64,000 nt of DNA from Harmothoe impar (taxonomy: Eukaryota; Annelida; Polychaeta; Phyllodocida; Polynoidae): positions 29,287,955-29,351,954 of the forward strand of contig OX381704.1 in the NCBI GenBank assembly GCA_947462335.1. Reading direction: 5' to 3'. Within the stretch, counting starts at the first letter, position 1; each line of letters opens with the position of its first letter. The translations under genes and the position numbers were made by a program. The notes below the pieces were generated by a model. It was not told the origin of the DNA. It did no database searches and saw nothing but the letters and a program-made list of their open reading frames with translations. Positions 46,973 through 58,620 of this stretch are shown here, one piece after another.

Positions 46973-47895
46973 TGTGAGATAATTGGTTAATAATCTTACA
47001 CATCTGCTTGACTGATACCAGTTCATAATTGCCTCAATAATGTACAACTTAACTGGTTATTAATCACTGAGTTTACGGTACACACTTGTGTGTGTTGGGG
47101 ATTTACTCTGGCCTGGTCCTGGGCCAAGAACGTAGGGTATTGTTACCCAGCATGGTGCCTTGGGATCATGGGCCTACTCGTAATGCCGTACATAGTTCCA
47201 CGTCGCAATTCCCCTTGCCAACGCCTGCTCACACGTTGTCTATTAACCAATGACCGAAGGCCACATTGCACCACCCGGTCACTCCATCGAGACGGGGCAT
47301 ATAAAACAGGCCGTGCCTGCTAACAGAAGGAGAGACGGGGAGGCGACACCACGGAGCGAGACGGACACCAGGAGCCGTACAAAGGGAGAGCTGGGCAGTG
47401 AGGGCCTGGCAGGACGACATGTGGCTGGAGCAGCGGCAGGTGGACATGTGACTGGGGCAGGAGACATGTGGCTGAAGGTGCAGGGTCAGCCCTATGGGTG
47501 AACCACCTTAACATTACACACAGGTTTGGATTTAAGGCTCAGTGTCACTATTTGTATATATTCACATATATATATCTACATGTAACCACCATACCTATTT
47601 GTCTCTAAACTGGAGACTTGTATAATAAAACAGTACCTCTCAGCAAGTGAGTTTGATTGACCTTGAAGTGAGACTTATACATTGAAGCCTCGAATGGCAA
47701 TATATTCATAGTGACCATAAACCCTAGCACGCATATTTACAACTGACTCAATGCCTCGAATGGCACTGCTAGAATCTAACTGGACTCTATTAACCATTTA
47801 TCAATAGGCTCATAGACAAATCAAGGTCACATACATTACTGTGCAGGAACATATTCACTTACACACCTCACACAAGAGAAGCTTATATTTTCACA
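46973..47895 (+). repeat. LTR3
   Basis: 923 bp; private change GCTTGACTGATACC near 47004 compared with GCTTGTCTGAT in the other LTRs. Confidence 0.95.
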
Positions 47896-48906
47896 CTGGC
47901 GGAGTTACCAAACTAACAATGGGTATGGTGGTTATGACACTTTTAGCCAGATTTTAATCCATTTTCAACTGTGTTTTTCTGTGTATGTTAACGTGTACTG
48001 AAGCCTCCTCCAGTAGTTGGAGGCCTGCCAAAACCCCAGACCCCCAACCCCAGCCACTGCCAGCATGCTCACTAGCAGGCTTAGGTAAATACTATGTTAC
48101 CTTTAAGCCTTTTATGTGCTAGTACAATGAGCTCCCACACTATGATTTGGATTTCAACATAACTCTGTAACGGTGAATGGCCCATACATTATATACATGA
48201 CGGGGCCCGGAGGACCACACAGCCAACCCACATATGCAATATACAGCAATAGTTGAAGGATTTACAGGCAGGTAACCTGGAGCCTGGAGTAGAACCCTCT
48301 GTGTACGGCACCTCTGCTACACAAACCCTTACTCCAGACCTGTGTATATTCATGCCTTACTGGGCCACAGTGGGTGCTGCAGCCCCCCCCCCCCCCCTCA
48401 CCCTACTCACCTCCAGTACTCGATTGGATTTTAGTCTAAGGAATGTGACTATAGTCTGTAAAGCAGGTAGTGGCCATAGGGGAGTCTGTATGCTTTTAAT
48501 AAGAACTTTGCTAAAAATTGGACTGTTTGGACATTGAACTTTGTGAAGATTGGACTGTTTGTACATCGAACTTTGTAAGCCTTCAAGAAATAGACATTAG
48601 AGCACAGTGATATTTGGAGTTTATGCAGTATAGCACAATGGTTGAATAGTGATATATCATACCCAGGCAAGGCCTGTGAACTTCAGTCACCCAAACATTA
48701 ATGCAGTTTGGCCCGAACATTAATGCAGCTTTTCCATGGCCCCCTGGTTCTCACCTGAATTGCATATATTTAGACTAGAGCTTAAAGAAAAGACTTAAAG
48801 ACAACTTTGAACTTTACGGTGAACTGTACGGTGCACGGAGTAGACAATAGTCCATAACTTTGCCAATCTTCCCAATTAGGTTCAACAAGCAATAGAGCCA
48901 GCTATC

Positions 48907-49986
48907 ATGGCGGAACCCCAGGCCAACGTGCAACAGGAACAGCAACGAATGCGGCACATCGACGCAGCGCGCCGGGTTTACAAGTCCCTTAACCCAGGTC
49001 CCTTCCCTTTGAAAAATGAACTCATGGTTTTCCCGTGGGTACGGAACTATGAAACATACATAGAAAAGGTTTATGGTGTGGAGAATCTAGATGCCTCCAA
49101 ACTAGCTCAGCTATCTGCTCACCTTAGTCCCGAGATATATGCATTTGTTGAGGGAATTGATAATTGGCAGAACGCTAGAACAAATATTATCAACTTGGCG
49201 GGGCCTAGTTCAGAAAAGGTCCACGCTTTAATTCGCAATCTTGCTCAGAAACCAGATGAGGATGCCAATCAGTTTTGTAAGAGAACATTAAAGGTGTGCT
49301 CTGAAGTCGGGAGGTCTCGACCAGCTGATGTGCTCCGCATATATAGAGATGGTCTGCTTGGCTCGGTAAGAGATAAACTCAACCTGCAAGCATATAATGA
49401 CCTCACCGGTCTCACAGCAGCATCACAGACCGCGTATCAAAGCTTCCGCACTGGCTTAGAGAACACAGAGAGACTAAACGCATTAGAGTCGCACATCAAG
49501 AGTGTTAGCAATAAAATTGACAATGGTGTAAGTCAAATCACCGATAAGATAATATCCGTTCTTAAGGTCACTGAGAACTCATCACCCGCAGCAGAGTCAA
49601 TTCATATTCAGTCAGTGCATCAGCAGCCTAATACATTTGCATCCCTCCACACATCTATGGGCCCTCATGAGATGGGATGGAGCCAGCCGCCACAGGTACA
49701 GTGCTGGGAGTGTGGGGGAGACCATTATGAAGCAGGGTGTCCAATGCTACCACCATCTAGAAGATGGGACAATGAGGGCTACGAAGAAGATAACAGGAGC
49801 TATTGGGATGGAGAGTATAATGATTATGACCCCGTCAGCTGGCCAGACTCACTTGGAGGGTCTGATGGCCTGGTCTATCAGTGTGATGAATCCCATCAGG
49901 CCAGCAGCATCTCCCGTGAAGATATGATGGACATGGCTCATCGTTTGTTGGACATGGCCACAGCCCCGGCCTACCCGACAAACTAA
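48907..49986 (+). CDS. gag: Retrotransposon Gag, copy 3
   Basis: Same 359-aa product as copies 1 and 2, intact. The upstream leader has a longer C tract (48383-48397). Confidence 0.9.
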   Translation: MAEPQANVQQEQQRMRHIDAARRVYKSLNPGPFPLKNELMVFPWVRNYETYIEKVYGVENLDASKLAQLSAHLSPEIYAFVEGIDNWQNARTNIINLAGPSSEKVHALIRNLAQKPDEDANQFCKRTLKVCSEVGRSRPADVLRIYRDGLLGSVRDKLNLQAYNDLTGLTAASQTAYQSFRTGLENTERLNALESHIKSVSNKIDNGVSQITDKIISVLKVTENSSPAAESIHIQSVHQQPNTFASLHTSMGPHEMGWSQPPQVQCWECGGDHYEAGCPMLPPSRRWDNEGYEEDNRSYWDGEYNDYDPVSWPDSLGGSDGLVYQCDESHQASSISREDMMDMAHRLLDMATAPAYPTN

Positions 49987-49994
49987 ACATGTAG

Positions 49995-50279
49995 CTTTTA
50001 CTTAAGGTGGGCTGCCAACAGGTGCAGTCATGGTGCAGCTTGGTTCAGACGTATCATGGTGCAACAACGAGGGCCGAGAAGGATGCTCTCATCGTGCGGG
50101 TCAGTGGCAAGCAGTTCAAAACATTGGTCAACGTGGCAATTAATGCGTGTGCAATGAGCGGAGCTGCCCACAGGCCCTTAAGCATGAAAGCGGCTTGGGC
50201 TACAGCTGCCGCACCACGGAGGACCAAACGCGGCAGCTTCCACTATGTGGGATTGATCTCTCAAAATTTCAGGGCATAA
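49995..50279 (+). pseudogene. Possible protease scrap after gag, copy 3
   Basis: Identical translation to the other two copies. Confidence 0.28.
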
Positions 50280-53200
50280 GTATACTATCTTGTTTGATGT
50301 TTTGGTAAATCTCTTTAATGATTTGATGTTGGGCGGATCATTTTCACAAAGTTTATTAATGAATTCTGGTTTTGCAGGTTCAGGATGGTTAATAGGACGG
50401 TTCCAGGTTATCGTCTTTTATTGGTAGTCAGCATCCTGAGAGTATAACGCCAGGTACCTTTTCGTTATTGCGCCAGTTAAAGATGGCAATTGAGGGGGAA
50501 TAAATACCTTATTGTAGGTTTTGTTAGGTATTTTCAGATTTTGTATGTGGAATGGTCATGATGGTCATATTTGATATGATTGCCATGGCTATTGCAATGG
50601 ATATTTTGGTCAAAATCACACAGAAAATAATGGGAAATATTAGTACCATCTTTTGATTCTTGAATAGCTCTCTAAAGTAGGTTTTCACAAAAAAAATCAT
50701 ATTGTCCTACATTATTTCTAATTTTTACATGGAAAATCGATTAAATATGGGTCAAAATTGGGTTAATTGTCCCTCAAGCTCACAAGCCAACCATAGAATG
50801 GAAAGTACTACCAGAGGCAAATGATTCAGGCTCCCGGAGACAATATTCCAAATAGTGAGATTCCAAAAAAATCTAGGGTTCAAGGCAATCTTTGAGAAAA
50901 AGGCACGGCCCTCAAGGTCGGCCAAAGATCGGCCGAAAATTCGCATAAGTGCGCAATCGGTGAAGGAAGACTTAATCAAACAGTGGCATGGTAAGCAAAT
51001 TCATAGGAACTTAGAATAAAGACCAAAAATAATATAAAGTGGCACGACAGTAGAAGCCTGAGGTGAATTTTGGTCGAGTTTTCTGATGGTAATTGGCATG
51101 TCTTACAGTATGAAAAAGAAGAGACACAAAATCCAGTTTTAAATTCACAGAGCAGAGGCATATAGGAACTGAGGTAACTGAAATGAAACAGAAATCAGCT
51201 GTAATGAAAGTTTTGGATTATTCATGGTTCAGCTATAATAGACCTTATCGAAGGGTACTAAGGGGCACTTTGTGGATATGTTTTGTTTCATAATAACTGC
51301 AGGCAGTAATGACAGTTTGTGGCAGACTGGGTCACGAGTTAGTGACGTTAAACAATTGCCTGCAATGATGACGGTCAATAATATGTTGACTGGGTCACTG
51401 GGTTGTGACGTTAAGCACATTGGATAATGAAGTGGATTGGATTGGAAAAGTGTGCACACATAAGCTTGTTGAAGCCAAAATGAAAACAAAAAATCCTAGG
51501 TCCATAATCGAGGAATTATGGTGAGTATGCTGAAGATAGCATTGAATAAGCACTGTGGCATAGTCCATAATCGAGGAATTATGGTGAGTATGCTGAAGAT
51601 AGCATTGAATAAGCACTGTGGCATAGTCCATAATCAAGGGAATTATGGGGAATATGCTGAAGATAGCATTGAATAAGCACTGTGGTATAAACACTGATGG
51701 CCTTTAATTACACTATGTGGCTCATGGTGCTTACTATGGGTTGACTTGATCACTCAACCCACTGATTCTTTTAGGACTGAAAAAAAAAAAAAAAAAAAAG
51801 GGCAAAATATAATGAATGGTGAGATTTTGGCATTGACACATTTGTTAAATCCATTTTTGAACCCATTTAATACATGTCTCAAAATTAAATAAAGGCCACA
51901 TAGTAGTAGAAATTTTGGTTATCGGTGCATGAGCAGTGTTTATATGACAGTGGACTGTCCAGATGAAATGAAAAAGCCTGGTTAGGCTGACTGCATATAG
52001 TGTTATATCCACAATTTAGGATTATTTCTGGAAATCATGGGTTGGAAACAAAATTAACCTCTGTTTAGGTCACCTCAGCTCATCATTTGGCAGGGTGCCT
52101 GATGACTCCTGTAGATTCGACGAGGAGCTTGGGAAGTTGAGATTACTTTAAGGCCTCATGTGAATCTGCTTATTGTAGCTGGATGTGTGTCTTTGTACTT
52201 TGCTGTGATTGTGCCATGTTATAATTATCAGATTGCCATCTTCAGAGGTTTCTGTCAGCGTTCCCTCCGACAAGTTGGTCATCGAACCCCCCCCCCCTTA
52301 TGTGCAGGAAGAGACAATATGCAGCGACTGCATCGGCAGTCATCTCACAGGTATCACAACGGTTTGTATTGAGCAGTTTATGGCCCTGGGTAGGTGACCC
52401 TTAGTGCTAGACCCTACATCACTGTAAGTTTGAATGAAAACAAATGGTGAGTATGGACAATTGTATCTTTAGGGCCTATGTTTTTGGTTAGTAAGGTTAG
52501 GGTTCAGGATTGGAATAGGTTGTTTAGTTACTTACTATAGTTATTAATATACATAGGGATATGTATTTTGTTAGCGCAGCTGTTAGAGAAACAAAGTTCC
52601 TAGCTATGACAGAAAGTTATTTAGTAATGCTAGAAGATCAAAGAAACATGGAAGAAAGTTAAGAAAAAAAAAAAAATAATAATAATAATAATAAAGAAAG
52701 AAAATTTGATAAATATTAATAATAAAAAAAAATTTAAAAAAAAAAAAAATAAATAAAAAAAAAGTTATTGATCAGGGATCAATTGTGAATATAAATGCTC
52801 AGCCCATTATCCATCATGAAAGAGTCTAAATTTCAAAAATAATGCCCTGCCAGAAATAATAGTATGATAAATAACATAGATATTACATATCAATGTCAAA
52901 CTAATCAATTTCCCCGACACCCCTTCTATTCCCACCGAGGCCACCATGTGTCAGCCGCAAGAAACAATGCGGCGCCATGGAGGGGAGCGTTCGAGTCTGA
53001 GTCAACCTGGGTGGGAGATGACCCACAGTAAAGGATGTTGGTCAACATCCGGGCTACTTCAACATCCGGGCTACATCAACATCCAGGCTGCCTCAACATC
53101 CGGGCCACATCAACATCCAGGCTATCTCAACAGAGGTAGCAAATAATCAACCCTGAAGTGCACAAAGGGACAATGCGCTACTGTGACTGCTTTAGCAAGC

Positions 53201-53688
53201 AGTGTAAGAGACTCATTTCTTTATGACCATCATGTGGGCTGCCATACATTATGAACAGTTTAAGCTCCTATACCATGGACATTGATACTTGAGGAGGTTA
53301 TTAAGACTCAGAGGTCTCCTATAGCAATGACAGCCAATTATATCCCACCAAAAGAGTCACAAACTGTACAACCAGATGAAGAGGATCCACACTTAATATT
53401 GACATTATATAACATTATATAACCCATAGTCTAGAAGATGTTGGAGACATACTTCTATGTCTCAAAGGATAATTATAGATACATTTCCTCATGACAATGA
53501 CATGAACTGAAGTATCACTAAGTCTGGATGATTCTCTGATACAACTCATAAACTCTGTAAGGTTTAGTCAATTATGATATTATGTACAACAATAAAAGAA
53601 TATTAGAGGTATCATATGACACATAAGGTACTATGACACTCAGCAGTTTAGTCGAGCAGTGGAGTCTCGAAACTAGAGAAGGAGGTCG
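50280..53688 (+). other. Non-coding region where pol would be, copy 3
   Basis: As in copies 1 and 2, with a private base change (GGTAATTGGC near 51090) and its own A/T tract lengths near 52665-52760. Confidence 0.75.
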
Positions 53689-54611
53689 TGTGAGATAATT
53701 GGTTAATAATCTTACACATCTGCTTGTCTGATACCAGTTCATAATTGCCTCAATAATGTACAACTTAACTGGTTATTAATCACTGAGTTTACGGTACACA
53801 CTTGTGTGTGTTGGGGATTTACTCTGGCCTGGTCCTGGGCCAAGAACGTAGGGTATTGTTACCCAGCATGGTGCCTTGGGATCATGGGCCTACTCGTAAT
53901 GCCGTACATAGTTCCACGTCGCAATTCCCCTTGCCAACGCCTGCTCACACGTTGTCTATTAACCAATGACCGAAGGCCACATTGCACCACCCGGTCACTC
54001 CATCGAGACGGGGCATATAAAACAGGCCGTGCCTGCTAACAGAAGGAGAGACGGGGAGGCGACACCACGGAGCGAGACGGACACCAGGAGCCGTACAAAG
54101 GGAGAGCTGGGCAGTGAGGGCCTGGCAGGACGACATGTGGCTGGAGCAGCGGCAGGTGGACATGTGACTGGGGCAGGAGACATGTGGCTGAAGGTGCAGG
54201 GTCAGCCCTATGGGTGAACCACCTTAACATTACACACAGGTTTGGATTTAAGGCTCAGTGTCACTATTTGTATATATTCACATATATATATCTACATGTA
54301 ACCACCATACCTATTTGTCTCTAAACTGGAGACTTGTATAATAAAACAGTACCTCTCAGCAAGTGAGTTTGATTGACCTTGAAGTGAGACTTATACATTG
54401 AAGCCTCGAATGGCAATATATTCATAGTGACCATAAACCCTAGCACGCATATTTACAACTGACTCAATGCCTCGAATGGCACTGCTAGAATCTAACTGGA
54501 CTCTATTAACCATTTATCAATAGGCTCATAGACAAATCAAGGTCACATACATTACTGTGCAGGAACATATTCACTTACACACCTCACACAAGAGAAGCTT
54601 ATATTTTCACA
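53689..54611 (+). repeat. LTR4, outer 3' LTR
   Basis: 923 bp, ending TTTTCACA and followed directly by GTTA, the target duplication shared with the left edge of the array. Confidence 0.95.
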
Positions 54612-54615
54612 GTTA

Positions 54616-56540
54616 CACTGAAGACAAAGACGCACCCACGTTCTAATTTTGTTTTCTCTATGATGGGTATATCACTACTGGATCTAGACATAAGGAAAAC
54701 GTGTGTTATATTATATAATGTTTCTAACCTAAAATGTGACAATTGGATATATTGATATCACATAAGAAACAAATTGAGATTTGTTAATAATCCAAACACT
54801 CTAAATATAATTCTTAAAAAGTAGGATACGCATAAAAAGGAAATACAGTAGATGTGTGTTTCTTTGTTCCATTTGCATGCAAGGCACGTTGCTTCGCCCA
54901 TGGAAAACATTGTCAAGGATTGTAGAAGGAAAGGAACGGGAGAGGGGGCAGCGATAAGGGTTCCAAGGCAGAACACACTCACATAGTTTGGCCGAGAAAA
55001 TAGAGGTTTAGGGGCCATTAAGGAGGGGATCTGTGGGGTTGGCTGGGCTGGAAAGGGTCGGTATAATGGTATAGAGTGGGCGTGTGGAGAAGGCAATAGC
55101 CATCGAGGTGCATTGTAACTGACTACTGAAGGCAGAGGGGTCAACCATGAAGTGCCGGATACCAGGAACAGGAGGGGAGATACATACGTAGTAGAGTGTA
55201 CAGGGGTTCCGGCTCTAGTCAAAGGTAAGGCGTGCAAGGAATGCTTATTGTTGGATATTTTGACTTCGATATCGACTTGCAACTTGGGATGTTATTGGGA
55301 CAGACTCCCAGTAAACAATATATATATATACAACGTTATATAACGTTTCCCTATGACACTTCATCATGGCAAAAACGTTATTTTGCTGTATGCTAACGTA
55401 TTTCTGTTAGCTGGGCTGAGGAATCCCTCTCTGTTTGGTTCAAATCTGTAGCAGAGGCGTCACTTTCCGAGTCCATAATATTATTTGGTCTAGACTCAAA
55501 ACCAAGCATTTACTTATGCTGTACTAGCCTGTAGCGTGAAGGTTCTCGTGCTACGGTAACCGTAATCGGTTTATTTATACTAGACATGGTCAACGTATAT
55601 TGTGATTCTATTTTTAACAGGCCAACAACTATTCAAGTGCCTTTCAATACTGATCTCTATTCAAGTAGAATGCTATGACAATTAAAGATAATGTAATCTG
55701 CACTTGTTTGCATGGAATCACCCAGTTCCTATCACACTGGGATTAAGTGCATTCGACTTAAACGTCACCCGGCTGTCAATAATCTGAATCGATTTCCTCT
55801 TGGTTATTCAAGGCGATTTAGTCTACTGATACTGAAGGCATATTTTGGTGTGTTAAATTAAACGCAATCAAAGTCTTGTTTATTTTTAGAATTTGGCTGA
55901 TTTCCCAGTCGGCAGCGATGGGAAGAGGGACAGCTGGGTAAATCTACCTTAACCCTGCATAGTGCAAAATTCCCATGTTGTGGTGCAGAAATGCAGCACT
56001 GGCGAGTTACCCATCTCATAGCCATTCCGATTCTATGCGTTTAATAGAATCCTGAAGTTTCGGTACATGCTTTTTGTCGTCCTGGCGAGTTATGACGAAA
56101 AGGGTAAGTGCGTATCAAAACACGAAGTATAGCCCTTAAAGGGTTGACCTTAATCCATTTGTAAATCATTCTCATGAAAGGTCTTCTTTGTGTCTGGTCT
56201 GAGGCAATCCAATCCTCTGCAAAGCACAAGAAACGGTCAAGAAAATAAGCAAAACATAGAATTAGGTTAAGTGTTCATTTGAAACAGGGATGATGGCTGG
56301 TATTTACAAACGAACCCTAACTGGCCTTTCTCCTATTAATGTTATACTTTAAAGATACAATATCAGTTGAAACACCCCAAAATTAAGTTACAGAATAACA
56401 TTGCAATTGCTTCCATTAACCATTGTTCTTGTGTTTGACATCATTCTTTATGTTTAATGAGAGCCTTCCAACTCCCCATACCTGCATGCAATCATATGAA
56501 TAATGTAATCAACCTAAAATGGGAAAATCATCTAAAATTA
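54616..56540. other. No supported gene; one long pyrimidine-rich open frame
   Basis: A 174-codon minus frame (54758-55282) is the longest non-gag frame in the window. It lies in strand-biased C/T-rich DNA, which removes stop codons, and its Pro/Ser/Leu-rich translation shows no domain. I do not call it a gene. A small MITE-like repeat is at 55307-55415. Confidence 0.4.
55307..55415. mobile_element. 109-bp MITE-like relic with CCCAGTAAACA end
   Basis: The left end CCCAGTAAACA equals the terminus of the 856-bp MITE at 12513. The right end TGTTAGCTGGG is a near-complement. The middle has the palindrome ACGTTATATAACGT and several AACGTTA words. Confidence 0.45.
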
Positions 56541-56740
56541 NNNNNNNNNNNNNNNNNNNNNNNNNNNNNNNNNNNNNNNNNNNNNNNNNNNNNNNNNNNN
56601 NNNNNNNNNNNNNNNNNNNNNNNNNNNNNNNNNNNNNNNNNNNNNNNNNNNNNNNNNNNNNNNNNNNNNNNNNNNNNNNNNNNNNNNNNNNNNNNNNNNN
56701 NNNNNNNNNNNNNNNNNNNNNNNNNNNNNNNNNNNNNNNN
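56541..56740. other. Assembly gap of 200 N
   Basis: Exactly 200 N, a conventional scaffold gap of unknown real length. Frames crossing it are meaningless. Confidence 0.99.
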
Positions 56741-58140
56741 TAGGGACCGCGCGAGCGTGCAGTCGGGTGTGCCGAGAGGTGCTCGGTACTAGCTCCGAGA
56801 ACCGAAGGCGATTCTTTTTAATCCTCGTCAAATTACATTCCATCTTGGCTGTGCTCCTGAAGGCCTATTACATTTCTTTTCTGGTCGTGCTTCGGGGATG
56901 TTGAATTAGAGTCACTCACGTGCGTCCATCCATGTTATTTGGTATAGCAGCCATTGTCTATGGGTGCGACAATGCATTATCCACACACCATTTGAAAATA
57001 ATAGGTTATGTTCGAAGGAAGAGACATCTAGGTTAAACCATTTAATGATCGATTTTATCCCATCGGTGTGCACATGGAATACATTGCGGTTATATGTCAT
57101 TATAGTGGACCAATGTGTAGCTGATTCTATGAATGTTCTATTCGGATAAAATCCATATATCGATACATACAAATTCCACTCATTCACGATATTATCTAAA
57201 TACTATATTCTATATAACAAAATAAAAGAGGTATGATGTATTTCACCTTAGATAGGCCTGAAAATTCTGGAATGGCTGGCACGTCCTCATTTATCTGTCT
57301 ATTTTGCGCATTATAGGTGGCACCCTTTAACTCTAAGGGTCACATAGTGCTTGATCCCAGGTATCCATATATAAGTATGGTCAATAGACTTCAATGCTTC
57401 ATGAATGCAACCCTATCCATGAATTAATGCAACCCTATATATACATGATTGATATCGTATAGATGCATCCTGAAGACGTATTACCTCGAAGCTTTGAGGC
57501 ATTATGAGATTAAAATACCCGTTGTATGTCCTGTTGTTAGGCTATAATTATAGTACTCAGCTCTCGAATGTATCGTGTTCTATATACAAAACAGGGGGGT
57601 ATCACAAGATATTTCTTTATTAATTACTTAGGCTCACATCTGTTTAAAAAGTCGTGGCTCACCTTTTTTGTACTTGTATTGTGTCTCGTGACTGCGGGGA
57701 TGAGCTCACCTACTTCACGTACCATGAATGGGCGACAGGCAATCACCGTCGTCTTGACGAATGCCTTATCTGAGTGTTTTTATGTACTTTAATTAAATTC
57801 CTAGTATAATAGCGCAGGATGAGCCTCCTTAAACTGTCTATCTGACACCAGCATGTACGAGTGTTATAGTCTACTTTAACCCCAACCCCCCCCCCTCCCC
57901 ACTCTTAGAAGGAATTCAAATTAATATCATGCTGTAACTTGTAAGTGGAGTGCTTTGTTTTATGTATGTGCGTTGATTGCGTTGTTGGCAACGTTTTTCA
58001 GTTCCAGTTTCAGTTCCAGCTTCTTCATTGCACTGTTCTCACGAGGGACGTTTTTTCGTCTAACACTTATAGGTGATAACAATTAAGTCCGGGTTCATCC
58101 TATTCCGCATTAGCGAGATACAGTGGCTCCACCTTGTTGA
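56741..58140. other. No gene seen
   Basis: A short GC-rich segment (56745-56805) directly follows the gap and contrasts with the A+T-rich rest. A C-rich run lies near 57885. No supported gene. Confidence 0.4.
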
Positions 58141-58272
58141 CCACTGGTACCAATCATAACCCATTGCTCTGCAATGACCAGCTCAGCCAAATCTCGTGGC
58201 CGAGATTAGGGTATAAACAGGGTGCAGGTATTGTGAATAGGTTGTAACTGGACAATACTCATGTCACCTGGT

Positions 58273-58343
58273 CCAGGATAGGGTAGTGGTTAGCACTGTG
58301 GCCTCATAATGCTGGGAGCCCAAGTTCAAATCCCTACCAGGCC
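58273..58343 (+). other. tRNA-Gln-like sequence, left arm
   Basis: GGGTAGTGGTTAGCAC fits the D-arm/A box and AGTTCAAATCCC the T-arm/B box of animal tRNA-Gln (GTGTAATGGTTAGCAC, GAGTTCAAATCTC from memory). The anticodon arm and acceptor stem pair poorly, so it is a pseudo-tRNA that may keep Pol III promoter boxes. Confidence 0.6.
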
Positions 58344-58419
58344 AAATAATATGTCCTTTAAATATATATACGATTTTATTTGTTATTGTGTTACTTATGA
58401 ATTTGATTACCATGCATTA

Positions 58420-58488
58420 CCTGGAAGAGAATTGAACTCAGGTACTCTGCATCATGAGTCCACAGTGCTAACCATTACCCTATCCTGG
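58420..58488 (-). other. tRNA-Gln-like sequence, right arm
   Basis: On the minus strand GGGTAATGGTTAGCACTGTG and CTGAGTTCAATTCTC match tRNA-Gln very closely, better than the left arm. The anticodon loop region (GGACTCATGATGC) does not keep a clean stem. Likely a tRNA-derived repeat rather than a working gene. Confidence 0.65.
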
Positions 58489-58620
58489 ACTAGGTGATAT
58501 GGGTATTGTCCAGTTACAACCTATTCACAATACCTGCACCCTGCTTGTACCCTAATCTCGGCCACGAGATTTGGCTAAGCTGGTTGCTGTGAGTACTGGG
58601 AATAGACCTAGTACCAGTGG

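Larger units (their letters stand above)
33548..54611 (+). mobile_element. Tandem array of three gag-only LTR retrotransposons
   Basis: Order: LTR1 33548-34470, internal 34471-40258, LTR2 40259-41181, internal 41182-46972, LTR3 46973-47895, internal 47896-53688, LTR4 53689-54611. All four LTRs are 923 bp, begin TGTGAG and end TTCACA. GTTA precedes LTR1 (33544-33547) and follows LTR4 (54612-54615); the inner junctions lack it. A purine tract AGAGAAGGAGG (40245-40255) stands just before LTR2. TGGCGGAGTTACC begins one base after each LTR, the place of a primer-binding site. Periods are 6714 and 6716 bp between LTR starts, differing by simple-tract length. Only gag is intact; the 3.7 kb after gag has no reverse transcriptase, RNase H or integrase. 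This is a LARD-like non-autonomous element, Gypsy-like by gag style and 4-bp duplication (inference). Confidence 0.95.
58141..58620. repeat. 480-bp palindrome with tRNA-Gln-like arms
   Basis: Begins CCACTGGTAC and ends with its exact complement GTACCAGTGG. Arms of about 200 bp are strongly complementary, for example ACCTATTCACAATACCTGCACCC on the right against the left arm. About 75 bp lie in the centre. Each arm contains a tRNA-like sequence, in opposite orientation. No open frame. It could be a fold-back or MITE element that captured a tRNA gene, or two head-to-head SINEs. Confidence 0.85.

Noticed and set aside
33548..54611. Array as a simple assembly duplication
   Set aside because: Not fully excluded, but copies have private substitutions (for example in LTR1, LTR3 and copy 3) and different homopolymer lengths, and the target duplication is only at the outer edges.
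54758..55282. 174-codon minus-strand frame as a gene
   Set aside because: It lies in strand-biased pyrimidine-rich DNA that lacks stop codons by composition, and the translation shows no domain, signal peptide or splice context.
56457..56843. Frames crossing the N run
   Set aside because: The gap is read as unknown residues, so the frames have no meaning.
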